Shown here: piece after piece, positions 11,385 through 24,504 of the stretch
Position numbering within the stretch: the first letter of the stretch is position 1
Layout of the letters: each line of letters begins with the position of its first letter
Source of the DNA: Pieris napi
Taxonomy: Eukaryota; Arthropoda; Insecta; Lepidoptera; Pieridae
Assembly: GCF_905475465.1 (NCBI RefSeq)
Contig: NC_062236.1
Span: 1,436,001-1,500,000, forward strand
DNA length: 64,000 nt
Direction of reading: 5' to 3'
Notes under the pieces: generated by a model
Told to the model about the DNA's origin: nothing
Databases searched by the model: none
The model's input: the letters and a program-made list of their open reading frames with translations, nothing else
Made by a program: the position numbers and the translations under genes

Positions 11385-11800
11385 TGGTTAAGTATTTCAA
11401 ATTCAAAAATCATTTAATCATATTGGTAACAACTGGTACAATTATGACTTGTCTGTAAAGAAATACATATAAATGCTTCTAATTTTACATTTAGTGCCAG
11501 TTCTCAAATCAAGGGCGTAGAACGGAAGAGAAGAACTGGCAATAAACTCTCCGCCACTCTTTTTAATCGCCATTTTTTTTTACAAAACGTTTGTAAGGAG
11601 CTGCAACCATTAGATCATGTTCCACATGATATCTTAAATAATTGATAATAATAACGTAAATTAAAAACAAAGAGTTATCCTCTATCAGCAGGAGGCATGG
11701 GATAAGGATAACTCAAATTGCATATTTATGGCTGTTTGCATTGCTGGAATTGCCAGAGGAGTACCTCTGGCCTGAGTCTTCTAGTAAGAACGATTCTTAA
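11385..11800 (-). mobile_element. LINE 3' part (minus), GACTTTGACTTT-tail family
   Basis: This is the reverse complement of the family tail. Beyond it, the segment with GTTATCCTCTATCAGCAGGA matches sequence upstream of the tail in the plus copy near 21290, so both copies retain extra 5' sequence. Confidence 0.6.
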
Positions 11801-11929
11801 GTTGTAAACCTTTCTGTTCTCTCTACGTTTAGCAATTAAACACATCATATGTATTATGTAAAGAAATATACACACTGCGTACCTGATGAAATATTGCTTT
11901 AGTTATATTCTAAAGTTTTCGAGAAAACG

Positions 11930-12160
11930 AAGAAGACAAATAAAAAGATGGAAGGATGATATGATTAGAGCAGCTGGCCCTATGTGGCTACGTAAAGCTA
12001 GACACCGAGAAATGTTGGAGCTCCTAGAGGAGGCCTATGTCCAGGGACAAGCTGTAAAATAGAAATTAATCGGCTTTCTGATTTGTTATTAGTTTTTAAT
12101 ATACTTCACATTTTTATATACTAGGATAAGTATTTTACAGAAATAAAGGCTTTTATTATT
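11930..12160 (+). mobile_element. LINE fragment with reverse-transcriptase C-terminus
   Basis: One frame reads RRRQIKRWKDDMIRAAGPMW, then ...LLEEAYVQGQAVK and a stop, the typical C-terminal tail of RTE-like LINE proteins, then an AATAAAGGCTTTT 3' end with a short ATT repeat. The frame is intact over this tail, but the 5' part is missing. Confidence 0.6.
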
Positions 12161-12559
12161 ATTATTCTAAAGTACCCAATCATCTCTTTCTGACGAAACA
12201 AATTCACTTGTAGTTTCGAGAAAGAGATGGAAGAGACAGATCTTTATTTAAAAAAATAATAAGACTGATAAGAGTTTCTGTGTAAGACTTTCAGATAACT
12301 GTATAAGAAGACTATAATATTTTAACGTTAAATGTAGAACGTATTAAAATTCATATGCATACCGGCGCGTTAGCTACTCAGTCTTTGCTAAATAATGCAC
12401 ACGCCACCACTTGGCGACTCGTGTCGTTGACCTAATGTCACTTGGACTTAGTTATATATACAGCTTATAAAAGTCGTTGAAAAACTTTTCCACTCGGTAG
12501 GTTTATGGTACACGTTTATGCCTAAGTTTTCGTAAGTAAAGGCATTCATTATATGCTTA

Positions 12560-12700
12560 TATATTTATTTATTTATTAACACTTCGTTGCATATACATTA
12601 ATATAGTACAATTGACATAATTAAATAAAAAGGAGAGCAACTGGCAGCCTTATCGCTTTCGAGCGATATCTTCCAGGCAACCACTGTGAGAAAAAAAAAG
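12560..12700 (-). mobile_element. LINE 3' end (minus), CCTGGAAGA family
   Basis: AACACTTCGTTGCATAT through GGCAGCCTTATCGCTTTCGA is the reverse complement of the 3' end seen at 63215-63365. It starts with the TATTTATTTATT tail. Confidence 0.65.
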
Positions 12701-13224
12701 TATTAAATTACATAAGAAAGGCAAGAAGTGCAAAAATACAAAAATACATGTATTACATTTAGTTGTTTAGAAAAATAAACTTATCAGGAACAAAAAACAA
12801 ACTAAACTAATAAAGAGTACATGAAAAAAATAATAATAATAAAAAGTGCACATGAATCATTTTTAATTTCCTAAATTAAGATCAGTCTCACGACAGTTGG
12901 TAGGTACCTATTATTAAAGTTAGGGATACGATGTGGACAGGTAATGTTTGTAAAAAAGAAATTTAAAGGAAGATAGAGAAGATATAGTGTAAAGTATCGA
13001 TATATTTGTTTGTACGTAAAACAAAATAATTTAAGATTAATATAGTAAGGTAGGGTTTAGTCAAACATTGTTAAATTCAGGTTATATGTAAAGCAAAAGT
13101 TAGACGCCGTGGGGATTCATGATTGTCAAAGTAACAAAAAACATATTTTATTCTCTGCTATATACACATACATACTCGGGTGTAATTATGTGAATGTTAG
13201 CTGAAATATACTGTGAGTTATCTA

Positions 13225-13445
13225 CCTATACACCCTGAGAGATTCGAAACCCAGCGGTGCACCCGATTTTCTGATGCATTTTACACTCGTTCGTACGGTA
13301 ATGGCAAACGTAACTGGCAAGACTTAGATTCAAAAAGTCGACGGCATGTGTCGGGTACAGAATGCCAAATAACTTTCCTGTTACAAAACAAATAATAACG
13401 AAATAAATACAGAAATCTGAGGCCCATATAGAAACCTGAAAGGTA
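13225..13445 (+). mobile_element. Degenerate SINE, main family
   Basis: Remnants of GATTCGAAACCCAGCGGTGC (B-box side), AAAAAGTCGACGGCATGTGT and CAGAAATCTGAGGCCCA in the right order. The A-box end is lost. Confidence 0.5.
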
Positions 13446-14392
13446 GTGTCTGTTTTGGTGTATCTACCTATACATATATTGAAATGAGGGGGACTTCAGT
13501 CTGACTTTTTGGCTGAAAAAAGGAAACGGAGTTTAAATGTTATACTTTACAAATTGAAAGTGGAATTTCTGAGAAAGGTTCATTTATTTTGGCTTTTAGT
13601 AAGTTGAATGAACTATGACAATTTTAGTTCAAGGGATAAATAAAAACTTGCCTAATCACACAAAATCTGCTACTAATATCATATTTTTATACCAGAATGA
13701 ATTTTTAAACTTTAACATTTTCTTGAAGACATGACACAAAAAACGCCAATGCAAGTAAATACCGGTTGATCTATTTTTATTCTTCAAAGGCATATCCTTA
13801 ATCACACCTATAAACTGGAGCTGTAAGTGCTAAATCGACAACTCGCAGCAATTACGACACATTTAAATGTAATTTAATCATTGCCGCGCGACTTCATTCA
13901 CGGAACAGGAAAGCGCAGACCAATGCTATCATTTGATTTATAACACATTAAAAATTCTAATAACACATCTAAATCCCTTTTTATAAAAGAAATGTGTGTA
14001 AGTATTATAGATTTACTATTTAAACGAAAAACTGTTTTGTATTTAAACTGTGATTATTGAAAGCGTAGATGTTTGAGCAAATATCACGCAACGTTTAAAA
14101 ATAGTTTCTACCTCGCGTCTAGTGCAAATAAGCAATTCGGTTTTGAAAAATCCGAACCGAAAACTTGTACTGTAGAGAGATTTAAAAATCGAAACGGAAA
14201 CGAGCTGGGTATAATGTATTTTTCTTCCATAAGTTCATCGTTTGGATGGTTTTGAAATTATAAAAGAGTATTTATATTATTTACGAACATCATTTAACCG
14301 AATGTTAACCAACAACACGAAGATTTAAATATGGAATATGGAAGAATAAATATGGGTCTTTTTTGCTTAGAATATTTTGTATACCTCATAAC

Positions 14393-14660
14393 AGCAGTGT
14401 TGGCCTAGTGTATTCAACGTGCGACTCATCCCTGAGGTCGTAGGTTCAATCCCCTGTGCACCAATGGACTTTCTTTCTATGTGCGCATTTAACATTCGCT
14501 CGAATAGTGAAGGATAACATCGTGAGGAAACCGGTTAGCCTTAAACTCAAATAAGTTGATGGCGTGTGTCAGGCACAGGAGGCTGATCACCTACTTGCAG
14601 GTTATATGAAACAGATTCAGAAATCTGTGGCCCAGATCTAAAAAAAGGTTGCAGCAAAAC
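14393..14660 (+). mobile_element. tRNA-headed SINE, main family
   Basis: AGCAGTGTTGGCCTAGTG carries the A-box and GTAGGTTCAATCCCC the B-box of a tRNA-like pol III promoter. The body contains GAGGAAACCGG and AGGCTGATCACCTACTTGC and ends near GAAATCTGTGGCCCAGATCT. A tRNA gene call is rejected because the body is shared by every copy. Confidence 0.8.
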
Positions 14661-15139
14661 TTAATTGAAAGATGTTGACGCAATTTACACAACTTTATAT
14701 AATTCACGTTTATGTCGATTGAAATGACAAAAGCTTTAAAAAGCTTACGTACATCATGTTCATATACGAGTATTACAAGTTGATAACGCGGTCCCCTATG
14801 TCACATTAAAACGCTGAAAAAATACATTAAAATGTTACAGATCCTAATGATACATAATACGAGGGAAATGAAAATGATATATCGATAAATTACAAATAAT
14901 TATAAAACCAAACAATCAATTTAATTTATACAGTGAATAATAAAATTAATAAATCGTTTATTTTCAAAGAAAGCAGTACGTTTAGATCGATTGATAAAAA
15001 TCCACACAATCAGCCGTAGAAAATAGGCATGCAATTGTCATATTAATTTTCATAATGTCATATAATAAGTTATGTTATTTCGAATTGGTGTCAAACTTAT
15101 GGTTTATATACTCGCCTACGCTATAAAGGCACCTTGCCT

Positions 15140-15775
15140 TTAAAAATTTAATCACCTTCCCCTTAAAAGCATTATACGGGAGGAGTGATCTATAACTTCT
15201 AGGAAGGTGATTAAATAGTTTGATAGCCATGGCTTGGTGCAACATGCTGGCACCGTCTCGAATCCTTCGGTATATATACAGGCAAGTTTCTTTAAATGTT
15301 TTTGGAAGCTTTTTGTTTTTAGATATCCGAGGTGGAAATTCATTCGCGCCTTACCCCCAAAAGTTGCAGGGGTATGTGGGACTGACCCACACCAGAATCT
15401 GCTATTCTGGAGACTGGATGAGCAATTCCCACTAAGACCTCCTCGACTAGTTCCTACAAAGCCGCGTTATACTGGCTCCGGGGTTGCTCTCGCATTCTAC
15501 CGGGACCTCAACGGCATATTACACTTAAGAAGTCATGTGGAACATGGTGTAATGGTTGCAGCTCCTTACAAACATTTTATAAAACAAAAAACTTGGCGAT
15601 TAAAAAGAGTCTCGGAGAGTTTATTGCAAGTTTTTCCCTTCCGTTCTGCGCCCTTGATTTGAGAACTGGAAGTAAATGTATAATTAGAAGCAATTAATAT
15701 GTATTTCTTATTTTGACGTTCATAAGTGTACCTACCTATATGAATAAACGATTTTGACTTTGACTTTGAAAAACC
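15140..15775 (+). mobile_element. LINE 3' part with broken ORF, GACTTTGACTTT-tail family
   Basis: A 142-codon open frame (15234-15662) runs into the family tail. The start (15143-15240) resembles the piece at 28205-28340. It is probably ORF2-end plus 3'UTR of a 5'-truncated LINE; I do not recognise the protein with confidence. Confidence 0.5.
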
Positions 15776-16589
15776 TCCGATGCAGTACACACTACATAGA
15801 AGGTAGGAGATGGAAATATCTTCTCCTATTTACTCCGCGTCTAATTTTGGATGCTTGGTGGTGAAAAATATCAAAACTGCGTAAACAATGAATTTTCATA
15901 TCGTTTTCCAACCCTCTCAGCCTAATTAATGTTCATACAACATTTTAAAATTTATACAACTTTTTTACCTACTGTCGGCGAACAATGATGTATTTTTTGA
16001 ATGTAGTAAACGATTTCGACATACACGATGTTACACAGTAATTCCAATGAGAATGAAACCCATTAAAACAGTCTCGTTGATTAATCATTATAGCTCTCTG
16101 GAGTTTATTAATTAGAGGTGCATTCGAAACACTCTCAATGTAGACTTGACATTTTGCCTTTGATTTCGACGTCAACTTCAACGTGTGCAATTCTGTTAAC
16201 TCCATCTGCTTTTTTAAGAGACAAAAATAGCTTGATGCTATGTTTTTACGATTTTTTTAAATTTGTAGATAAATGCGTTATTTGAGTGGCCGGAATGCTC
16301 CTTCAGAATATATGTACTCCTGTGTTACTGATTTGTAAATCGTAATAGAAATTTGTTTACGATAGCGGCCTTTTAAAACGACCAAAAATTTTTACTTAGT
16401 GAAATCTATGTAAAATTACACGTCGAGTTGTAAACCTGTTCCTGGGTTTCGGGTTTTTAAAGTCGGTTCGGTTTTGTTAATAGTGCTACTATGTCTAGTC
16501 TATTTTATTTATTTATAACACTATTTCAAAGAACTTCCACTTATAACTTTAAGCTATACCCTAAGAAGAGAAACACCTTGTAGGCTAGC

Positions 16590-16925
16590 TAGAGAGTGTT
16601 CAGATGAGTTGTTCGAACTAATACCTGCAGCTGAGTTTCATCATCGGATGTCAAGGCAGAATACAAAATACCATCCGTATTACCTTGGCGTCCGTCGTTC
16701 CACAACTGAGCGCTTCTTTCACTACTATGTGGATTGTGGAACCAACTGCTCATTGAAGTTTTTCCGAACCAATTCAACTTAGGGTCCTTCAAGGAACGAG
16801 CGTACCATTTCTTAAAAGACCGGCAGCGCACTTGCGAGCCTTCTGGTAGGGCAAGTATCTATGGGCGGCGGTATCACTTAACATCAGGTGAGCCTCCAGC
16901 CCGTCTACCTCCTGTAACATAAAAA
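16590..16925 (+). mobile_element. LINE 3' fragment, ORF2 C-terminus plus GGGCGGCGGTATCACTTAAC tail
   Basis: Broken frames read MWNQLLIEVFPNQFNLGSFK and ...RAYHFLKDRQRT, the WNxLP...FDLGxFKKR tail typical of Jockey/CR1-type reverse transcriptases. The 3' tail CTTAACATCAGGTGAGCCTC follows. This tail is the commonest repeat in the window. Confidence 0.7.
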
Positions 16926-17470
16926 AAGGCTAGCCTTTCCAAGTCTATCACAATATGTCTTGTTCTGGTGCGGAAATGAGAAATTAGTTTAAGAATAACA
17001 CTATTTTCAATACGTTATTGTAATTAGAATTACATACAACCGCATCTAAAGTAATTAGCATTTCGTTATAATTAAAAAAAGCACCTTGTTAATGCATGTA
17101 TTAGTAAGTAATAAGCTGTAAGCCGAAAAATTCCTTCAATTTATAAGCCTATATGATTAAGATAGACTAAAGATTATAACTTATTCTATATGAATAAATG
17201 ACTTTAATAGTAGATACAAACGTGGGTGAAGCTGCAGTCGAAAGTAATATGAACAAACCTACCTCTATTGTTCGTCAACGATCTTGCAGTTCCCGAATCT
17301 CGGATAAACAAAAACCCAAACTTTCAACAACGAATGGCTCACAAAGATAAAGGCTATTCTTGGCAAAGCTTACTTCAAATATATACATATATTTCCCACG
17401 TCCCTGTTTGAGCAAATGTAATATACATCAGAACTAATTCTTCCACTTTCTACCTTCGCTACTATTAAAA

Positions 17471-17768
17471 TAAATCAGTAGCGCAACAACCTCTTTAGGT
17501 CTGGGCCTGAGATTTCTGAATCTGTTTCATGATCATTTTTAAATCTAGGCAAGTAGGTGATCAGCCTCCAGTGCCTGACACTCGCCGTCGACTTTTTTTT
17601 TGGGTCCAAGACATGTCGGTTTCACGATGTTTTCCTTCACCGTTCGAGCAAATGTTAAATGCGCATAAAGAACGTCCATCGGTGCACTTTTGCACATTGC
17701 GCCGGGGATCGAACCTACGACCTTAGGGATGAGAGTCGCACGCTGAAGCCACTAGGCCAACAATGCTC
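17471..17768 (-). mobile_element. SINE, main family (minus)
   Basis: Full-length reverse-complement copy, from the 3' end near AATCAGTAGCGC to CACTAGGCCAACAATGCT at the A-box end. Confidence 0.8.
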
Positions 17769-18404
17769 AACTTCGCTACTATTATCCAATCTTATACTAA
17801 GTACTTAAAAAAAAATACTATTCAAATTGTTAAAAAAAAATTAATACTATTCAAAGGTTAAAAAAAAATATGTAACTATAATGTATAACTCAACTGATAT
17901 GTAGTGGCTTTTCTTATAATATTACCAATAACACATTTCTCTTACCGTGAAGGAAGAAATCGCAATAATCGTTAGTCAACGGTTTGTATCAGACGCAGAG
18001 GGACTAATCACTTTGATCATAATTATCAAAGAATTTTTTATGATAGGCCAGAACCGAAGGTTTTGACGAATCATTAATTTATTTTTAATATAAGTTGGAT
18101 TAATTGAAAATCGGATTAATTTTAATAAACCATTGCAAGGCGGTGAATATTAATGAGTATATGATTGTTAATATTGATTGACATTACACTGAGGATTTAA
18201 TAACCAATATCGGAAACGGAATTAACAGTTAAAACCATTTTGAATATTCATTATAACGGTACATTTCAAAGTGAAATCTGTGAAAATTAAATTATATATT
18301 TTTACACTGTTTTTCACTAAAGGGTGACAAAAAACAATAAGCCGTATATATAAATAAATAACGGTAATATTACCGTGATTATTAAATCTAAAGGCTCATC
18401 TTAT

Positions 18405-18700
18405 GTTAAGTGTTACCCATGAACACTCACACTGCAAGGAGGCTCGCAAGGCCGTTGCCGTCCTTTAAGGAAGGTACGCTTTTTAACTTGAAGGATCCTA
18501 AGATGAATTATTGGTTCTGAAATACTTCAGTGGGCAGCTGGTTTTACATAGTAGTGGTGCGCGCCAAAAACTGCCTTGAAAAACGCTCAGTTGTGGACGA
18601 CGGACGTCGAGGTGATACGGATGGCATTTTGTATTCTCCCTTGACGTCCGATTATGAAATTCAGCTGCAGGTATTAGTGCAAACAACTCCTCTGAACATC
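18405..18700 (-). mobile_element. LINE 3' fragment (minus), FKKRAYQFL family
   Basis: Reverse complement of the common LINE ORF2-end and tail: GCTCGCAAGGCCGTTGCCG, then CAGCTGGTT, CTGCCTTGAAAAACGCTCAG and GACGTCGAGGTGATACGG. Truncated at both ends. Confidence 0.6.
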
Positions 18701-19239
18701 CATGGTTAATGCGGTAGAAGATGCAGAGAGACTTCACATCTCTACGCAACGCCAAGGGATCAAGCCGCACGGAAAGTGACTGGTCGTTGACGCTTCGAAT
18801 CGGTCTAGGTTGAATCCGGTCATGTCATCCATTAGATATCGAACACGCGGCCTGTCAATTGTCACTTTGACAATTTACATTTAGTACAGAAAATTGGTAA
18901 GAAGCTATCTTTTTTTTGTTAAGATACGGTTGATTTAAACGTACCTTTACTTTGCAATTTGCTTATATTGCTGGTTGAAATAAAAAAAATACTGCGAAAT
19001 TTCTTCACTAAAGCCGCCAAGTATCGAAATTACTATAAGAAATTTTCACAGCTACAGATTATACTCGCAAACTCGCCTCATAACATTTATCTACTTAAGA
19101 ATTATTCTTATTTTTAACATTTAATTTTATTTTATTTACTATACACCTTTACACCAGACTTCATTACTTACACTGCTAACTTTTACTAATATTATTATTT
19201 CCATTAAGTATTATTACATTCCTTTTCTTTCCTTTTTTG

Positions 19240-19460
19240 CGACTGAGGCGCAAACTGGCTGCTGTGGTCTCTGGCAGAATGACCAGCGCTGTGAAACATT
19301 CTGCGCCTCAGCATAATGCTTAGCACACACGCATTACACACTTAAAACGAACCGAATGGGAAAAGGAAAATTTTCGTTTTTATTTTATTTTTTTCATTGA
19401 TTATTGTTATTTTGTGTGTTTATGTGTGTGTGTTTTTGTTAGTAATAAATGTTATGTCTA
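19240..19460 (+). repeat. Interspersed repeat, second copy of the 6195-6470 family
   Basis: It shares the GGCTGCTGTGGTCTCTGGCA region, the CACACGCATTACACACTTAA stretch, a T-rich segment and the AATAAATGTTATGTCT end. It is followed by a degenerate SINE head (about 19796-19880). Confidence 0.5.
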
Positions 19461-20465
19461 TGTCTAATATAAGTCAAGAATTTCGTAGTTAATTGGGTTT
19501 GAACGTATTACATAAGCTAAACCATAGTAAACCCCCATACGGATTTCTCATTAATCTCAATCATTCTCTAATCAAGCACACTAACTTGGCACTTAAGCTC
19601 GAACTCAAGATCATAAAACGGTGTCAGCAGTTTCGTACGGCACAAATTCACTACTTTATAGCAAGACTCACTTTATCTTCATACTCCCTGGCATTTTATG
19701 GATAGGATTTTATTGATTCCGTCGAAGTTCGCTTTTAGACTTCATATTTTTCATAGAACAGAAAATTCATGTCGAAACCTTACATATTTTTAATCGTAGT
19801 GTTGGTTTAGTGAGTGTACGGTTCTCCACCCTGGTCTTGCGTTCATATCAGAGCTGTGCACCAATGGACTATGTGAGTGAATTCTACAGAGGGCCTCTGT
19901 AAGGCCTCTGTCAGCTGTAGGCACCGCAAGTTTTCCATCCATGTTTTCCATCGTACGTTGCTAGTGACAAACATTCTTGTTCCTTCTGGTTATTGGTGAT
20001 TTAATGATTAAGTCGAGCCAAGTAGTTCCTGTTCGTTTCAACATTCTCGTATACGATTTAACAATGTTGTCAAAAATGTTATTTATCTTATTACTAAGAC
20101 ATATAAGTTCATTAACTAATGCAACGTAAAAAGCTCTGAAACATCTTAAAGTTTGTCAAAATTTATAGTTTTATCATAAGGCATTTGAGATTTAAATATA
20201 GATATTCCACTAGTGATTGAGTCTTGGTTAGACGCTTTTAAATTGCAAATATCGTTCGAATATTTCAGTTTACACGATAAAATATATATGGCTTTCATGG
20301 CTCTATTGTGATAGAATAATTTGTATACTTCAAAAATAAATTGACTGAATAACAGCACCAATTTATTAATTTTTGTCCAGGACGTGTTTCATCCGCCTAC
20401 AACATCCCTCATAATCCTGGTTATCACTTTTAAGCGTAATTGCACTTACTATATTTTTTTTTTAT

Positions 20466-20800
20466 AAAATAAAATAAAATAAAATAAAAACAGCCTTTAT
20501 TCAAGTACTACACTAAACTAAGTCCATGTCATTTATGTTTCACACTAGTACTCGACCTTCGATGCAGTGAATATCTCCTCCAAATTCTTCCACTTGTCTC
20601 TATTCATCACGACAATTTTCCCATTCTGCCCCGCTATCCCTTTTATTCCATCTTCCCAAACTTCTGGTGGGCGTCCTCCCTTTCTTCTTCCCACTGAGCC
20701 ATTCTAATTAAGAATCTTCTTGACTCATCTGTCATCACAAATGGGGACAATGTGACCGGCCTATTGCGACTTTAAGTCTTTTATATGTGTTACAACGTCT
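20466..20800 (-). mobile_element. LINE 3' end (minus) with TAAAA microsatellite tail
   Basis: On the minus strand the frame reads RRKGGRPPEVWEDGIKGIAG, then ...DKWKNLEEIF, the RTE-like C-terminal tail. Its 3' end is the (TAAAA)n run at about 20466-20490 with AATAAAGGCTG. Related pieces lie at 3060 and 26745. Confidence 0.65.
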
Positions 20801-21119
20801 TTAATGTTTTTTTGTATAATAAGGGTTAGTAGATTGATGATGTTATATGCAGGCAGATATGCACTAGTCTAGACCAAGCCTATTTATTTTATTCGTTTTT
20901 TTTACAACATCACTAACAAATTACATTTATCCTTTAATTTATAACAGCTCAGGGAGTAGCTATAGTTCATTGTATGCTACTCCCATATGTAATTTGTATT
21001 TTTTGATCTGTTATAGTATAAATTTATTCATCTTCTCTAGCGAATTCAAACTTGTAGCTGTATTAATAAAACTGAAAGGAATTTTCGTTTCCTTGAGCCT
21101 TATTGGTTCACTACAGGAT

Positions 21120-21605
21120 CGTCATGCTCGCTTAAATGTCATTGCTTGTGGCGGCGTCCATGCGTCGGGTTGTCTCTCTCCCTAAAATATGGCCGGGCCG
21201 ATGGCTGGCCATGCGTCATGCTCGTGAACGGGTGCTGCTTGTGGTGTTTACGTGTTGTTCCCACGAGAATGTAAGTGCGTGCTCCTATTTCACCATGCCT
21301 CCTGCTGATAGAGGACAAATCTTTGTTTTTAAATTATGTTATTATTATTAATTACTTAAAATATCACATGGGACATGGTGTAATGGTTGCAGCTCCTTAC
21401 AAACATTTTGTAAAACCAAAAAATGGCGATTAAAAAGAGTGGCGGAGAGTTTATTGCCAGTTCTTCTCTGCCGTTCTACGCCCTTGATTTGAGAACTGGC
21501 AGTAAATGTAAAATTAGAAGCATTAATATGTATTTCTTTACTGACGAGTCATAAGTGTAAATTATGTTACCTATATGATTAAATGATTTTTTTACTTTAC
21601 TTTTA
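21120..21605 (+). mobile_element. LINE 3' part, GACTTTGACTTT-tail family
   Basis: A GC-richer stretch (21120-21310, open in two frames but without recognised motifs) leads into the family tail from about 21363. The two short open frames here are judged to belong to the LINE. Confidence 0.6.
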
Positions 21606-21974
21606 CTAATTTTGTCCCATCTTTTTTCTTTTCTGAAAAGCACAACAACTCCATTTACTTACTTTTATCTCATTCCATTTCCGATGTATTGTACAATCAA
21701 AGAACGAAAAATTACAAAAGGAAGCAATATCACGGGAGGCGATAAGCCGGCAATAACGCGGCTCCCATTACTACCGTAACTCCACGAAATGTAAACGAGA
21801 CAAAAAGTATAAATTGCGAATGAATTTGTTCTCTTTATTTTGAGTTATACAGCTATTATGGAATTAAATTTGAATTATTTTTTACGCCACTGGATGTAGG
21901 AATTGTTTAATTACGCTTTATTTACCGAATAAGTAGTAGTGTATTGTTATTAGCAATTAAGCTAATGTGCTTTA

Positions 21975-22110
21975 ATTGTTTATTAACACTTCGTTGCATA
22001 CAGAAATATAATACAGTCGACATAATTAAATGAAAAGGAGGGCAACTGGCAGCCTTATCGCTTTCGAGTGGTCTCTCCCAGGCAATCAATGTGGAAAACA
22101 AATAGATAAT
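21975..22110 (-). mobile_element. LINE 3' end (minus), CCTGGAAGA family
   Basis: AACACTTCGTTGCATAC through GGCAGCCTTATCGCTTTCGA to CCAGGCAA, as at 12560 and (plus) 63215. Confidence 0.65.
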
Positions 22111-24349
22111 TCAAGCGCAAGAAGTGCAAAAATGCATAAGATATATAGACAAAATGAATGGAATAAAACAAAGCTATTAAAACATATGAAAACAGTGAAC
22201 AGGACAAAATTAAAAAAAAGGATATATATGAAAAAGAAAAAGTGCACATGAATCACTATAATTGTAGATCAGTTTCACATCTGTTAGTACGAAAGTTAGC
22301 TTTATACTTTAAGTTAAATTGATTATAAGAAATAATTGTAGCGCCATAAATTTCTTAAATTAGATATAATGCCGCTTTCTTCAAGATGTTTTCACTGTAA
22401 ATATTAAATACGCACATATAAAAGTCCATTGGTGAACTTTATACTTACTACGATACTTTTAGGATCACTCAACACTAAGTACAAGGAATACGAAGATAAA
22501 GTTTGCGGAGTGGTGCCGGCCACTGGGGATCCCAGTAACCCACCGCTGCCATAATTTGAGGCTGAAAAACTAAAAGGCCTTTTTGAATAGGAAAATTTAG
22601 TGAAGAAAATTAGGCAACCGCTCTCTGAAAATGTTCACCGTAGACTGGCTGTTGTTGATTTGCGATCATCTGTTTTCTAAACTACTAACGTGTAATTTAA
22701 TGACCCTGTCAGCGATACATCTTGTTAGGTTCGATATGTGACAGAGCCCGAAACTGCTTGAGAGAGATACGCAGGTCTTGATTGAGCTCTACTGATGTCC
22801 ATAAACCCTGGTCTCTTGGGTTGAATGCCTTGGCGAACCCTAAGGTCTTTTAACGGCTTGTGTAGGGCTGAGGTGTTTTTAGTAGGTAGTGTCCTTCTCA
22901 ATAGGGCCGAGGGAGTGTAGATCCAGCCCCACACTCCCCGCGTCAAGCTTGACATCTATGGAGTGGGCCTGCGTAAACGCATTTTCCCCTCATTACAAAA
23001 ATATAACAACGCCCGACATGAGAGAAGAGAGTCACACGCTGAAGCCTGCTTAGTGACTAATATTTTTCTTTAGTCTATATCTCCTAACGCAATGTTAAAA
23101 AGTCATACCATTGGATCCGTAATAGCTTTTCAATTGGGCAAGACAAGACGGATATATCATGATTATAAACGTCTACTTTCTAGCAAAACCACATAAAATA
23201 TTCTGTGTAATGTCTCGCGGGACTAAGAACGAACCGCGATATTTCACATTTGCTTACGATATGGATGTTTTACGCACATCTTGTTATTCTGTTTATGCTA
23301 AATGTAATGTTTTCGAATAAATATGTTTGCTTGTTTAGGTGACATTTAATATTTAATCATGTCAAAACACAATTTTAATAAAATTTAATTTACTTAATGT
23401 CCATCGATACATTTGAAACAATTCATACTGATGAACTAATTTATTTTAATTTTTCATGATTCATTAAATAATCAAATTTAATAGTTATATATATCCAATA
23501 GTTACGTATATACTTAAAGTATAATATAGTCTTGTAACAAAGTGATACTCGACACTTCTACCTTAAACATATTTTTCACTGGAAATCAAACAGAATGTCG
23601 ACGCATCGTTAACTACTAAGATATGGTAAGGGTAAAACCTAAACTGATGTAATAATTACTAATGCTTATAGATCTAGATAAGCTATAATTAATACTATAT
23701 TGTTTTCCATAAGTAAATATTATAAAATATAATGAATTAACGAAATTGTGAATTTAATTAAAAAAAACAAATATAACCAAGTGAAAAAGCGGGATCAAGA
23801 ATAATAAAGGGATTTGGGTTTACCGCTTCACAAACGATTTATGTTTGTTTTGTTTCATTTAAATTGTTTCTGAATTTATAAAATCCTTTTTGTTAAAACT
23901 TCAAGATTTTTTATAGTTTACTATTTTTTTAGTTATAATAGATATATATTATTCATATCATGGCAACTTAAAGGTTAAACTTAGCTTTGGTACCTAAAAT
24001 GGTCATTTTACTTGATATAAATTCAATAAATAGGCTATTTTTATAAAATATCAATTTTAAATATGTTATTTTTATCCAATGAATATTTGCTAATTATATC
24101 TGAAAATATACTTATGAAGATGGCAGACTATCTGAAAATAGCCAAAATGCTGAATGATTAAAACTATCTATACTAACATCATTCGATACATCAAAAGATT
24201 TGTTTTGTGTTATATGAGTTATATTTTTAACTTAAATCAATGTCTTCAGTGTTACATTAGTAGAGGTAGAAAGTATAATAATTTTATCGCATCTGAATGT
24301 ATTAAATATATAAAATGATTTTGATAGTTATTTTATTCTTTGTCAACAG

Positions 24350-24504
24350 AATCTGAAGAACCAGATTATGACAACAAACCTATGGGTAGAGCAGTCTTGG
24401 TATGACTACAAACTACGGTGGGAACCCCGGGAGTATGGCGGAGTCCACATGCTGCATGTACCTTCAGATCACATCTGGAGACCAGACATCGTCCTATATA
24501 ACAA
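24350..24504 (+). CDS. nAChRalpha4: nAChR alpha4-like, coding exon 2 (loops D and A)
   Basis: The exon is 155 nt, enters in phase 0 after CAACAG and leaves with two bases (AA) of a split Asn codon before GTGAGA. It encodes NLKNQIMTTNLWVEQ and continues directly through loop D (WVEQSWYDYKLRW), EYGGVHMLHVPSDHIWRPD and loop A (PDIVLYNN). The residues match insect alpha1-4 type subunits closely. In many insect nAChR genes, as I recall them, this segment is split into a 45-nt and a 110-nt exon; here the two are fused (45 + 110 = 155). The Asn codon is completed equally well by either downstream alternative exon. Confidence 0.92.

Larger units (their letters stand above)
4082..24349 (+). other. Intron 1 of nAChR alpha4-like gene (20,268 bp)
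   Basis: GT at 4082, AG at 24348-24349. Apart from the decayed open region near 4450-5083, its content is repeats: LINE fragments, SINEs (about 13225, 14393, 17471, 19796), the first full copy of the TGGTAGGGG element (8920-10521) and AT-rich filler. Stretches such as 6600-8900, 12170-12550, 13450-14390 and 22700-24349 show no gene that I can support. The stretch 22720-22990 resembles decayed retroelement sequence but no family was recognised. Confidence 0.8.
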
